NCBI GenBank assembly: GCA_016938035.1
Contig: JAFGVK010000236.1
Span: 1-44,914 of the forward strand
Reading direction: 5' to 3'
Source: Deltaproteobacteria bacterium
GTDB taxonomy: Bacteria; Myxococcota_A; UBA796; GCA-2862545
DNA: 44,914 nt
The notes under the pieces were generated by a model, which saw nothing but the letters and a program-made list of their open reading frames with translations, did no database searches and was not told the DNA's origin. Positions within the stretch are counted from its first letter, which is position 1. Every line of letters starts with the position of its first letter. This document shows positions 18,126 to 25,961 of this stretch, piece after piece. The position numbers were made by a program, and so were the translations under genes.

Positions 18126-18865
18126 CCTGGCAGCTCCGGCCCCTTCTCGGGGATCCAGTCCCAGGCGTCCTGGTAGCCGACCAGCTCACCGTGCAGGGTC
18201 ACCTTGCCGGACAGGGGCTCCACCTCCACCGTGTACCCTTCGGTGGGGTCCTTGCGGTCTACGATCTGCACCAGGGCATGCTCAGAGAAGCCATTGGCGA
18301 AGATGTACGAGTAGACGATCAGCGGCTGCTCAGGGTCCTCCTCCTCCGCGCCGGAGGGCTCCACGAACTCGCCGTACTGCGGGGTGTAGACCCCCCCGAA
18401 GCGGGAGCCGCGCGGGAGCTGGACCTTGGTGCCAAAGCGTGCCTGAAGCTCGGCGAACTTGTTGTCCTCCAGGTGCTTGGCCTCGCCCTCGGCGATCTCC
18501 CGCTCGGTGTAGCGCCGGAGCGCGGACTGCCGCTTCTCCTCCGCCTCGATCCGCTCGTCTGGGGTGGCGTAGATCAGGGTGTCGGGCTCACCGACCTCGA
18601 CCACGTAGTAGGCCCCATCCAGGTGGTAGGCGATGCGGAAGGTCGCGTTGCGGAGCACCGCCTCATCGTGGAGCATGCCGTAGCTCAGGGCGAGCTTCTT
18701 CGCCACCTGACGCTGCTCCAGCGCGGTGATCTGGGCGTACCCCACGTACCCGAGGCCCACCAGGGCCACGATGATCGCGAGGACCACCATCACCTCCACC
18801 AGGGTCATGCCCCGGCGGAGTCTGCGCTGTGCGGCGCGGTGTGCCACTACCTCTGCTCGCTCCAC
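18122..18865 (-). CDS. gspH: Type II secretion minor pseudopilin GspH
   Basis: About 247 residues with a GTG start at 18865, chosen for GAGG seven bases upstream; it overlaps gspG by 19 bases. A second GTG at 18847, overlapping the gspG stop by one base, is possible. Prepilin motif LRRG/MTLVEVMVVLAIIVALV with Glu5. The body is larger than in many GspH proteins and contains a charged helical stretch (~105-150). Assigned as GspH by its place between gspG and gspI and by the FimT/GspH-like strand pattern. Confidence 0.82.
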   Translation of the reverse strand: MERAEVVAHRAAQRRLRRGMTLVEVMVVLAIIVALVGLGYVGYAQITALEQRQVAKKLALSYGMLHDEAVLRNATFRIAYHLDGAYYVVEVGEPDTLIYATPDERIEAEEKRQSALRRYTEREIAEGEAKHLEDNKFAELQARFGTKVQLPRGSRFGGVYTPQYGEFVEPSGAEEEDPEQPLIVYSYIFANGFSEHALVQIVDRKDPTEGYTVEVEPLSGKVTLHGELVGYQDAWDWIPEKGPELPG

Positions 18866-19296
18866 TTGAGGTCCTCACCGAGCCCCGTGCCGCCCTCTAC
18901 CCCGTCCTTCCCGTAGGAGATCAGGTCGTAGTCGGTGCCGTTGGGGCCGGGAGAGAGGAAGATGAACTCGTGGCCCCAGCCGTCGAGGGGCACCTTGGCG
19001 CCGCCGTACACCGCCGAGAGCCCCTCGCCGGTGGAGGGCACGCCCTTCTTGAGCGAGTAGAGCTCGATGCGCTTGTTGATCTCGCCCATCTGCAGGATGG
19101 TCGTGTCGACGCGGGTGCCCTGGTACACCTGCATCACGCCCACCCCGATGATGCCCATCACCGTGGTGATAATGGCGATGACGACCATGATCTCCACCAG
19201 GGTCATGCCCCGGCGGGAGCGGAGCAGGGCGCGCCCCACCTGTGCGGCGTCCACCTCTGCGGCCTGGTTGGCTTGCTCGTTCACGGGAACCTCCAT
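18847..19296 (-). CDS. gspG: Type II secretion major pseudopilin GspG
   Basis: 149 residues. Prepilin motif RSRRG/MTLVEIMVVIAIITTV with cleavage after Gly30, then the GspG C-terminal pattern: KGVPSTGEGLSAV, DGWGHEF and SYGKDGVEGG, the last being the calcium-site loop. It builds the pseudopilus shaft. The ATG at 19296 gives a long leader; a GTG at 19284 has a better site (GGAGG, 5 bases upstream) and may be the true start. Confidence 0.93.
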   Translation of the reverse strand: MEVPVNEQANQAAEVDAAQVGRALLRSRRGMTLVEIMVVIAIITTVMGIIGVGVMQVYQGTRVDTTILQMGEINKRIELYSLKKGVPSTGEGLSAVYGGAKVPLDGWGHEFIFLSPGPNGTDYDLISYGKDGVEGGTGLGEDLKWSEQR

Positions 19297-19304
19297 CGTC
19301 CGCC

Positions 19305-20549
19305 TCAGCGGATCATGCTCGAGATGCTCATCATGGGAAGTAGCAGGGCGATGGCCACCAACATGACGGTGCCGCCCATCAGCAGGATCATCAGCGGGGC
19401 CAGCAGCGAGGTGAGCGCCTCGATGGCCCGGTCCACCTCGATCTCATAGGCGTCGGCCACGCTGTTGAGCATGCGCTCGATCTCGCCGGTCTTCTCGCCC
19501 ACCGCGATCATGTGGGTGACGATCGCGGGGAACTGCCCGGACTGCTTGAGCGGCGCCGCGATCGACTGCCCCTCGCGGATGTTGTCGGTCGCCGCGTCGA
19601 TCGCCTTGGCGATGACCGCGTTGTCGACGACGTTTCGGACGATGTCCATCGCCTGGAGGATGGGCACGCCCGACAGGAGCAGGGTGGAGAGGGTGCGACA
19701 GAAGCGCGCCACCGCCACCTTGCGGGTCAGCCCACCGAAGACCGGCAGCCTCAGGCGGAAGCCGTCCCACCAGGCGCGGCCGGCGGTGGTGCGGATCCAC
19801 CGGCGGAAGCCCAGCCCACCGCCGGCCACCAGCAGCAGGATCACCGCGATCCACGGCGACAGCAGGATGTCTCCGAAGAAGAACACCGCCCTGGTGATGA
19901 AAGGCAGGGCCTCCTCGCCGCCGGGCAGGTCGCGGAACAGCTCGCGGATGCGCGGGATGACCCCGATAAACAGCCCGAGCAGGATCAGCACCCCCACCAC
20001 CGACATCAGGATGGGGTAGATCATCGCCGAGAGGATCTTGCCCTGCAGCCGGACCGCCGCCTCGGTGAAGGCGGTGAGGCGCCGCAGCACCTCGTCCAGA
20101 GAGCCGGAGCGCTCCCCCGCCCGCACCATCTGGATGAACAGGTTGTTGAAGACCTTGGGGTGATCCGCCAGCGCCTCGGCGAGGCCGGAGCCCTCGTTCA
20201 CCTTCTCCTTCACCGCGGACAGCACCACCTTCAGCTTCTGCTTCTCGGACTGGTCCACCAGCGCCGCGAGGGACTCCGACATGGGCACCGCCGCCCCGAT
20301 CAGGGTGGCGAGCTGCGAGGTCATCGAGGCCAGGTCGCTGGTGGTGACCCGCTGGAAGTACTGGGCGAAGTCGATCTCGACGTTCAGGCCGGAGCCGCGG
20401 GTGGCCTTCTTGGTCTGCTCGTGGATCTCGGTGACGAACACCCCCTGCTTGCGCAGGCGCCCCCGCGCGGTCTTGGCGCTCTCCGCGTCGACGATTCCGC
20501 CGACGGCCTTGCCCTTGGTGTCCAGGCCCGAGTACTCGAAGACCGCCAT
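19305..20549 (-). CDS. gspF: Type II secretion inner-membrane protein GspF
   Basis: 414 residues, full length. Two T2SSF domains (about 70-195 and 275-400), each followed by hydrophobic segments, and the start AVFEYSGLDTKGK typical of GspF/PilC. It is the polytopic platform protein around which pseudopilins assemble with GspE. Three bases separate it from gspE. Confidence 0.96.
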   Translation of the reverse strand: MAVFEYSGLDTKGKAVGGIVDAESAKTARGRLRKQGVFVTEIHEQTKKATRGSGLNVEIDFAQYFQRVTTSDLASMTSQLATLIGAAVPMSESLAALVDQSEKQKLKVVLSAVKEKVNEGSGLAEALADHPKVFNNLFIQMVRAGERSGSLDEVLRRLTAFTEAAVRLQGKILSAMIYPILMSVVGVLILLGLFIGVIPRIRELFRDLPGGEEALPFITRAVFFFGDILLSPWIAVILLLVAGGGLGFRRWIRTTAGRAWWDGFRLRLPVFGGLTRKVAVARFCRTLSTLLLSGVPILQAMDIVRNVVDNAVIAKAIDAATDNIREGQSIAAPLKQSGQFPAIVTHMIAVGEKTGEIERMLNSVADAYEIEVDRAIEALTSLLAPLMILLMGGTVMLVAIALLLPMMSISSMIR

Positions 20550-20552
20550 GCG

Positions 20553-22259
20553 CTACTCCGAGTCCTCGCGGGTGACCCGCAGGACCTCTTGAAACGAGGT
20601 GACGCCCGCCGCTACCTGGCGCAGGCCATCGTCGCGCAGGGGGATCATCCCGTGCGCCACCGCCAGCTTCTTGATGGAGCCGGGCTCGCGGTTGGCGACC
20701 ACCGCCTGCTTGAGCTCGTCGGTGGCGGTGAGCAGCTCGAAGATGCCCACGCGCCCCTTGTAGCCGTAATTTCCGCACTCCTTGCAGCCGACCGGCTTCC
20801 AGGCGGTGCCCCTGCCCCCGGTGAGGGTGAGGAAGTCGTGCCGGGCCACCCCCAGCTCGCGCAGGTCGGTGTCGGAGGGGGTGTACTCTGCCTTGCACAC
20901 CGGGCACAGGCGGCGCATCAGCCGCTGCGCCAGGATGCCCAGGATCGAGTCCGCCACCAGGAAGGGCTCGATGCCCATCTCGACCAGCCGGGTGAAGGCG
21001 CCGGCGGAGTCGTTGGTGTGGATGGTCGAGAACACCAGGTGGCCGGTGAGCGACGCCTGCACCGCGTTCTCGGCGGTCTCGCGGTCGCGCACCTCACCCA
21101 CCAGGATCACGTCCGGGTCCTGCCGCAGGAAGGAGCGGAGGGCCGAGGCGAAGGTCAGGTCGATGCGGCTGTTCACCTGCACCTGGCCGATGCCGTGCAG
21201 CTCATACTCGACCGGGTCCTCGACGGTGAGGATGTTCTTGTCGGGGGAATTGATCTCGGAGATCGCCGAGTAGAGCGTGGTGGACTTTCCCGAGCCGGTG
21301 GGGCCGCACACCAGGACGATGCCGTGGGGCTGCCGGATCAGCTCGCGGAACTGCGCCAGCAGCGGCCCCTGCATCCCGGTGCCGTCGAGGGAGAACACGC
21401 CGCCCTTCTCCAGCAGCCGCATGACCACCCGCTCGCCGTGGCGCACCGGCACGGTGGAGATCCGCATGTCGATCTCGCGCCCGCCCATCTTCTTGCGGAT
21501 GCGCCCGTCCTGCGGGAGCCGCTTCTCGGCGATGTTGAGGCCGGCCATGATCTTGATGCGGCTCACGATGGAGCTCTTGAAGCGCGCGGGGGGCCTGTGC
21601 CGCTCGTGGAGCACCCCGTCCACCCGGAAGCGGACCACCAGGTCCTTCTCGAAGGGCTCGATGTGGATGTCGGACGCCCGCTCCTTGATCGCCTCCGAGA
21701 GCACGGCGTTGACGAAGCGGATGATCACCGCGTCCGAGGAGTCGTCCATCAGGTCGGCGTCTTCGAGCGAGAATTCCTCCTCACTCTCCTCGTTCTCGGC
21801 GTCCTCCAGCACCGAGCTGGCGGACTCGCGGGCCTTCTCGTAGGCGGTGGTGATCAGCTCCTTGAACCGGTCCGACGGGAGCAGCACCGGGCGCAGGGGC
21901 TCGCCGATCACCATCCGCAGGTCGTCGAGCACCCCCAGGCCCTTCAGGGAGCTGAGCGCCACCACCACCTGCCCCTCTGCGCGATAGAGGGGGAAGATGC
22001 CGTTCTCCTCCGCGATGCTGTGGCGGATCTGCCGCACCAGCTCCGGGTCGATGGCGTCCGGGTCCACGTCCCGCAGGACGGGGAGGCCGGTGAACTCGCC
22101 GAGGGCCTTCACCAGCGTCTCAGCGTCGATCATCCCCAGCGCCGCCTCGGCGAACGACTGACCGGCCTTGTCGGCGGCCGCCTTGACCTGCGCCACCAGC
22201 CGCGGCTCTACGCCCCGCTGCCGGAGTAGGTCCTCGAGCCCTGCCCGTCGGATGCCCAT
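20553..22259 (-). CDS. gspE: Type II secretion ATPase GspE
   Basis: 568 residues. Walker A GPTGSGKST (319-327), Asp box and HIEPFEKDLVVRFRVDG, Walker B DPDVILVGEVRD (381-392), His-box TGHLVFSTIHTND and a four-cysteine zinc site (Cys452, 455, 492, 495) are all present. An N-terminal MshEN-like domain (1-130) and an acidic linker (~150-175) precede the ATPase core. It powers pseudopilus assembly from the cytoplasm. RBS AGGAG lies 6 bases upstream; it starts 2 bases after the gspD stop. Confidence 0.97.
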   Translation of the reverse strand: MGIRRAGLEDLLRQRGVEPRLVAQVKAAADKAGQSFAEAALGMIDAETLVKALGEFTGLPVLRDVDPDAIDPELVRQIRHSIAEENGIFPLYRAEGQVVVALSSLKGLGVLDDLRMVIGEPLRPVLLPSDRFKELITTAYEKARESASSVLEDAENEESEEEFSLEDADLMDDSSDAVIIRFVNAVLSEAIKERASDIHIEPFEKDLVVRFRVDGVLHERHRPPARFKSSIVSRIKIMAGLNIAEKRLPQDGRIRKKMGGREIDMRISTVPVRHGERVVMRLLEKGGVFSLDGTGMQGPLLAQFRELIRQPHGIVLVCGPTGSGKSTTLYSAISEINSPDKNILTVEDPVEYELHGIGQVQVNSRIDLTFASALRSFLRQDPDVILVGEVRDRETAENAVQASLTGHLVFSTIHTNDSAGAFTRLVEMGIEPFLVADSILGILAQRLMRRLCPVCKAEYTPSDTDLRELGVARHDFLTLTGGRGTAWKPVGCKECGNYGYKGRVGIFELLTATDELKQAVVANREPGSIKKLAVAHGMIPLRDDGLRQVAAGVTSFQEVLRVTREDSE

Positions 22260-22261
22260 GC

Positions 22262-24889
22262 CTACTCCTGCTCGGGGAGGTCGTTGAGCAGGGGCTCGTC
22301 CTCGGGGAGCCTCCCGGCGCCAGCGCCCGGCGCGTCACCCCGGTGCTCGGAGAGCGCCTCCTCCACCGCGGCCCGGCTCTCGTCCGAGATCGGCTGGCCC
22401 TCCACCTTGGGGGTCTCCTCCAGCTGCGTGGGCCCCCGGAACATCGAGGGCTGATCGACGCCGTTCATCGAGAAGCGGAGCAGCTCCTGCAACTCGGTGA
22501 TCTGCTTCTCGCGGGACTGCCCGTAGAAGCGGCGGAGGAATTCCTGGCGCTGGGCCTCCTTGACCCGCATGATCTCCCAGATGTCCTCCTCATCGTCGAT
22601 GATGTGGGGGGTGATGAAGATCATCAGGTTGGACTTGCGCGCCTGGTTGCGAGAGCCGCGGAACAGGGCCCCCACCACCGGCAGGTCGCCGAGCACCGGG
22701 ATCTTGGTCTCGACCTGGTTCTCGGTCACACCCACCAGCCCGCCGAGCACCACCGTCTGGTTGTCGCGGACCAGGGCGGTGGTCTCCACCTCGCGCTTGG
22801 AGGTGATGAAGCCCGAGGAGTTCACGTCCAGGCCCTTGTCGTCCTCCTCGATCTCGGAGGCCTCCATCACCAGCTCCAGGGTGACGAAGTTGGTGGAGTT
22901 GACCCGCGGGGTGATCTCCAGCGACACCGCAACGTCCTCGCGCTGATAGCTGACCACCGGCTGGCCCAGGCTGTTGAGGCCGGACTGGGTGGGGAAGGGC
23001 ACCTTGCGCCCGACGGTGATCTTGGCCTCCTCGTTGTCGAGGGTGAGGAGGTTGGGGTTGGAGACGATGTTGGTGCCGGAGTTGGTCTTGAGGAAGTTCA
23101 TGACCACGCCGAAGGCCGGCACGTCGAGGGAGGAGCCGTCCGCCATCGGCACCGACACCGACTCGCCGAACACCCCCATCGCCAGCCCCGAGAGCAGGTC
23201 CTGCGAGAGCCCAAGCGACTGGGTGCCGAACTGACCCGCCACGATCCCCGTGAGGTCCGCGGTGGGGGCGAAGGGACCGTGGACCGCGGTGCCGATCTCG
23301 AGGGTGTCGTCCGACGAGAGCTCGAGGATCACCGCGTCCACGAACACCTGGCGCCGCCGCACGTCGAGCTGGTCGATGACCGACTTGACGATCCGAAAAT
23401 CCTCTGGGGACGCGATGATCACCAGGGAGTTGGTGTTCTCGTCGGAGGTGATCCGCATCCCGGAGTCGAAGGCCGCGATCGCCCCGGCCTCACCGGCCTC
23501 GCCCTCGGCCTTGGGGGCGGCGGTGGAGGCCGCGTTGCGCGCGGTGGTGCCAGGACGGGTGGTGCCGGTGGTGCGGGTAGAGGAGGAGCCGGAGCGGTTC
23601 TGTGACAGGTTGGACAACACCTGCGCCACGTCCTCTGCCTTGGCGTGCTCCAGGTAGACCACGTGGATCTGCGAGCGGGAGGACATGTCCACGTCCACGT
23701 CGAGCTTCCCGATCAGGTCGCGGACCGCCAGCATCCCCTGGTCGTTGGCGAGCACGATGAGGGAGTTGGTGCGCTCGTCAGCCATCACCTTGGAGATGTA
23801 GTTGCTCTCCTTGCCAGCGGTGACCGCGTCGTTGGTGGGCGCCTCCACCTTGGGGGCGGTGCGCCTGGTGCGGGCGCTGGAGCGGGTCGCGGCGGCGGTG
23901 GTGGCGGGCGAGGAGGTGTCGGCGGTGCCGTAGAGCTCCTGGATGATCTGCTGGATCTCAGACGCGTCGGCGTACCGGATCGGCATGATCTCCATCCGGC
24001 TCTTCGGCGCGGCGATGTCGAGCTCCTTGATGATCGAGTACACCTTCTGCAGGTTCCGGGAGGAGTCGGTGATGATCATCGTGTTGGAGGGCGCGTAGGA
24101 GATCACCTTGGCCGAGGGGCCGACCATCGCCGACACCACCGACTGCACGTCCGAGACGCTCACGTTGTCGAGGGGGATGATCTGGGTGACGTACCTGGCG
24201 CTCGACGCGAGGTCCTCGCCTCCAGAGCCCACCATGATCGGGGACTGCGAGGCCTCGCTGGTCTTGATCAGGGTGGTGTTCTTCCCCTGAGTGACCACGG
24301 TGTAGTTGGTGAGGGAGAGGGCCTGGAGGAAGGCCTCGTAGGCGTCCTCCACGCTCACCTCCTGGTGGGAGATGATCGTCACCTCGTCCCTCAAGTTCTT
24401 GGGGTCGGTGAGGATGAAGTTCTGCCCGGTGAGGTCGGCGAAGAACTTGACCAGCTGCTCCAGCGAGAAGGTGCCGTCGATCGACACCTTGGTGCCGGCA
24501 CCGCGCAGCTTGGGGGGCTTCTGCCGCGCCGGATCGCCCAGCACCGTGGCCCCGCTGGCCGAGGTGCTGGTCTTGGGCGCGGCGCTCACACCGCCGGCGC
24601 TCGGGCCAGCGGTGGCCTCTGGGCCAGCGACCGCCCCGGCGTCCGCACCCGCGCCCGCCCCTGCGGTCGCTCCCTCGGTGGCCCCGTCCTCAGCGCCGGG
24701 GGTGTACGGTCGCGGGATCTGCTGGCCCGGGCGAACCAACGGACGCCCAGGGAGCGCGGTCGGAGCCGCGGTGGGTGTCAGCTCCCCCGCCTGAGCCAGG
24801 CTCACGCCGGGGAAGGTCAGCGCGGCCAGGAGGACTGGCATCATCCAGGGGCTTGTCTTCATGCGAGGATCTCGTGCTTGGCGGGTCAT
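22262..24889 (-). CDS. gspD: Type II secretion outer-membrane secretin GspD
   Basis: About 875 residues. A signal peptide (MMPVLLAALTFPGVSLAQA region) is followed by an Ala/Gly/Pro-rich linker (to ~105), N0 (from GTKVSIDGTFSLEQLV), three N1-N3 domains separated by Ser/Thr/Ala-rich linkers, and the secretin core (VPFPTQSG, GGLVGVTENQ, IPVLGDLPVVGALF). A charged tail of ~110 residues follows the core. It forms the outer-membrane channel. The ATG at 24889 overlaps the gspC stop by one base; the in-frame ATG at 24862 gives a shorter signal peptide and cannot be excluded. No pilotin gene is adjacent. Confidence 0.96.
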   Translation of the reverse strand: MTRQARDPRMKTSPWMMPVLLAALTFPGVSLAQAGELTPTAAPTALPGRPLVRPGQQIPRPYTPGAEDGATEGATAGAGAGADAGAVAGPEATAGPSAGGVSAAPKTSTSASGATVLGDPARQKPPKLRGAGTKVSIDGTFSLEQLVKFFADLTGQNFILTDPKNLRDEVTIISHQEVSVEDAYEAFLQALSLTNYTVVTQGKNTTLIKTSEASQSPIMVGSGGEDLASSARYVTQIIPLDNVSVSDVQSVVSAMVGPSAKVISYAPSNTMIITDSSRNLQKVYSIIKELDIAAPKSRMEIMPIRYADASEIQQIIQELYGTADTSSPATTAAATRSSARTRRTAPKVEAPTNDAVTAGKESNYISKVMADERTNSLIVLANDQGMLAVRDLIGKLDVDVDMSSRSQIHVVYLEHAKAEDVAQVLSNLSQNRSGSSSTRTTGTTRPGTTARNAASTAAPKAEGEAGEAGAIAAFDSGMRITSDENTNSLVIIASPEDFRIVKSVIDQLDVRRRQVFVDAVILELSSDDTLEIGTAVHGPFAPTADLTGIVAGQFGTQSLGLSQDLLSGLAMGVFGESVSVPMADGSSLDVPAFGVVMNFLKTNSGTNIVSNPNLLTLDNEEAKITVGRKVPFPTQSGLNSLGQPVVSYQREDVAVSLEITPRVNSTNFVTLELVMEASEIEEDDKGLDVNSSGFITSKREVETTALVRDNQTVVLGGLVGVTENQVETKIPVLGDLPVVGALFRGSRNQARKSNLMIFITPHIIDDEEDIWEIMRVKEAQRQEFLRRFYGQSREKQITELQELLRFSMNGVDQPSMFRGPTQLEETPKVEGQPISDESRAAVEEALSEHRGDAPGAGAGRLPEDEPLLNDLPEQE

Positions 24890-25740
24890 CAACGGAGCTC
24901 GTAGTCCAGAGTGAGGGGCTGGCCTCGGCGGGTGATCGCAAGGCGGAGGGAGGGCTGGTCAGGGACGGTCGGGAGCAGGGCGAGCGCCTCGGTGAGAGAG
25001 GCGAGGGAGGCCCCGTTGATCGAGGTCACCACGTCGCCGTTCTGGAGTCCGAGCTGCTCGACCACCGAGTCGCGGCGGATGCGCGAGAGCCGGTAGCCGT
25101 CCACCTCCCCGCTCGGTCCCTTGGCGGGCCGAGCCGTCCCCAGAGCGGTGGCCTTGGAGACGTCGCTCATGTACTCCCGAAGCAGGTCGCGGTCCACCGC
25201 CCAGCGCCCCTCTGCGAGGGGAACAATACCCTCGGCGGCCCCGGCGGGTGTCGCGACAGGCGCGCGGGTGCCCACCTCGCCGCGGGTGAGCAGCTCGCGG
25301 TGGCCGTCGCCGTCCACCAGCACCACCACGTCCCGCTCGATCCCGACGAGGGTCCGGCCCACCAGGCTGTCGCCCAGGCCATAGCCGATCGCCTCGCCCC
25401 CCGAGAGGGCGATCAGGGCCGAGGAGAATTCCGCGGGGTGGGTCACCACCGTCGCGAGGAGGGTGGCGGGAATCCTGGTGAGCGCCTCCCCCTGGGGGGC
25501 GAGGCCCGCCGCGGGGCGGGTGGCGTCGAAGAGGTTGCGGGAGAGGATCCCCTCCAACAGGGCGTCGCGGCCGAGCGGCGCGAGGGCGCGCGGCGCCTGA
25601 ACCACCGGGCGGGGGAGCAGGGCAGGCGGCGCCTCAGGGGCGGGAGGCGCGAGAGAGGCGGCCAGGCCCAGGCTCGCGCCTGCGCCTGCGAGCAGCGCCA
25701 CGACGCTCCCTACCAGCCCTGATGCGCTCAACCTGCTCAT
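24889..25740 (-). CDS. gspC: Type II secretion protein GspC with PDZ domain
   Basis: 283 residues. An N-terminal membrane helix (about 8-30), a periplasmic homology region containing LLEGILSRNLFDA and GDSLVGRTLVGI, and a C-terminal PDZ domain (GLQNGDVVTSINGASL). GspC bridges the inner-membrane platform and the GspD secretin and helps choose substrates. GGGAGGT lies 4 bases upstream of the ATG at 25740. It is the first gene of the operon. Confidence 0.93.
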   Translation of the reverse strand: MSRLSASGLVGSVVALLAGAGASLGLAASLAPPAPEAPPALLPRPVVQAPRALAPLGRDALLEGILSRNLFDATRPAAGLAPQGEALTRIPATLLATVVTHPAEFSSALIALSGGEAIGYGLGDSLVGRTLVGIERDVVVLVDGDGHRELLTRGEVGTRAPVATPAGAAEGIVPLAEGRWAVDRDLLREYMSDVSKATALGTARPAKGPSGEVDGYRLSRIRRDSVVEQLGLQNGDVVTSINGASLASLTEALALLPTVPDQPSLRLAITRRGQPLTLDYELR

Positions 25741-25835
25741 GGTGACCTCCCGACGCAGGTTACCATGCAAGAAACGATCCAACACAAAGAAGGCCGCTGG
25801 AGGGCCTCTCAACGCGCCCGTTGGACCTCCCCCAC

Positions 25836-25888
25836 GGACAAGCTGTCACCCACGCGCCCCCTCAGGCCGTTGTCCTGACAAGCTGTCA
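25836..25888. promoter_or_regulatory. Pair of inverted-repeat sites upstream of the T2SS operon
   Basis: TGACA-AGC-TGTCA is perfect at 25876-25888, and GGACA-AGC-TGTCA (one mismatch) is at 25836-25848. Their centres are 40 bases apart, about four helical turns. An extra TGTC half-site precedes the second copy. They lie 96-148 bases upstream of the gspC start, past the terminator of the preceding gene, where an operator would be expected. The cognate regulator is unknown. Confidence 0.5.
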
Positions 25889-25902
25889 TCGCCCTGGAAG
25901 CA

Positions 25903-25941
25903 CAAACGAGCGCGGGCGGAGAGCCGAAGCCCCCCGCCCGC
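25903..25941 (-). terminator. Hairpin terminator of the PPC-repeat lipoprotein gene
   Basis: Arms GCGGGCGG (25912-25919) and CCGCCCGC (25934-25941) enclose an inner stem closed by a TTCG tetraloop on the minus strand. A short T-containing tract (TCGTTTGTG) follows, 20-60 bases after the gene's stop. It separates this gene from the secretion operon. Confidence 0.65.
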
Positions 25942-25961
25942 GGTGGTCCCCCTGGCGCGCG

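Noticed and set aside
19512..22229. A 900-codon plus-strand frame opposite gspE and gspF
   Set aside because: Low-complexity His/Arg/Gly/Leu product and no ribosome site; it is the complement of two well-conserved genes.
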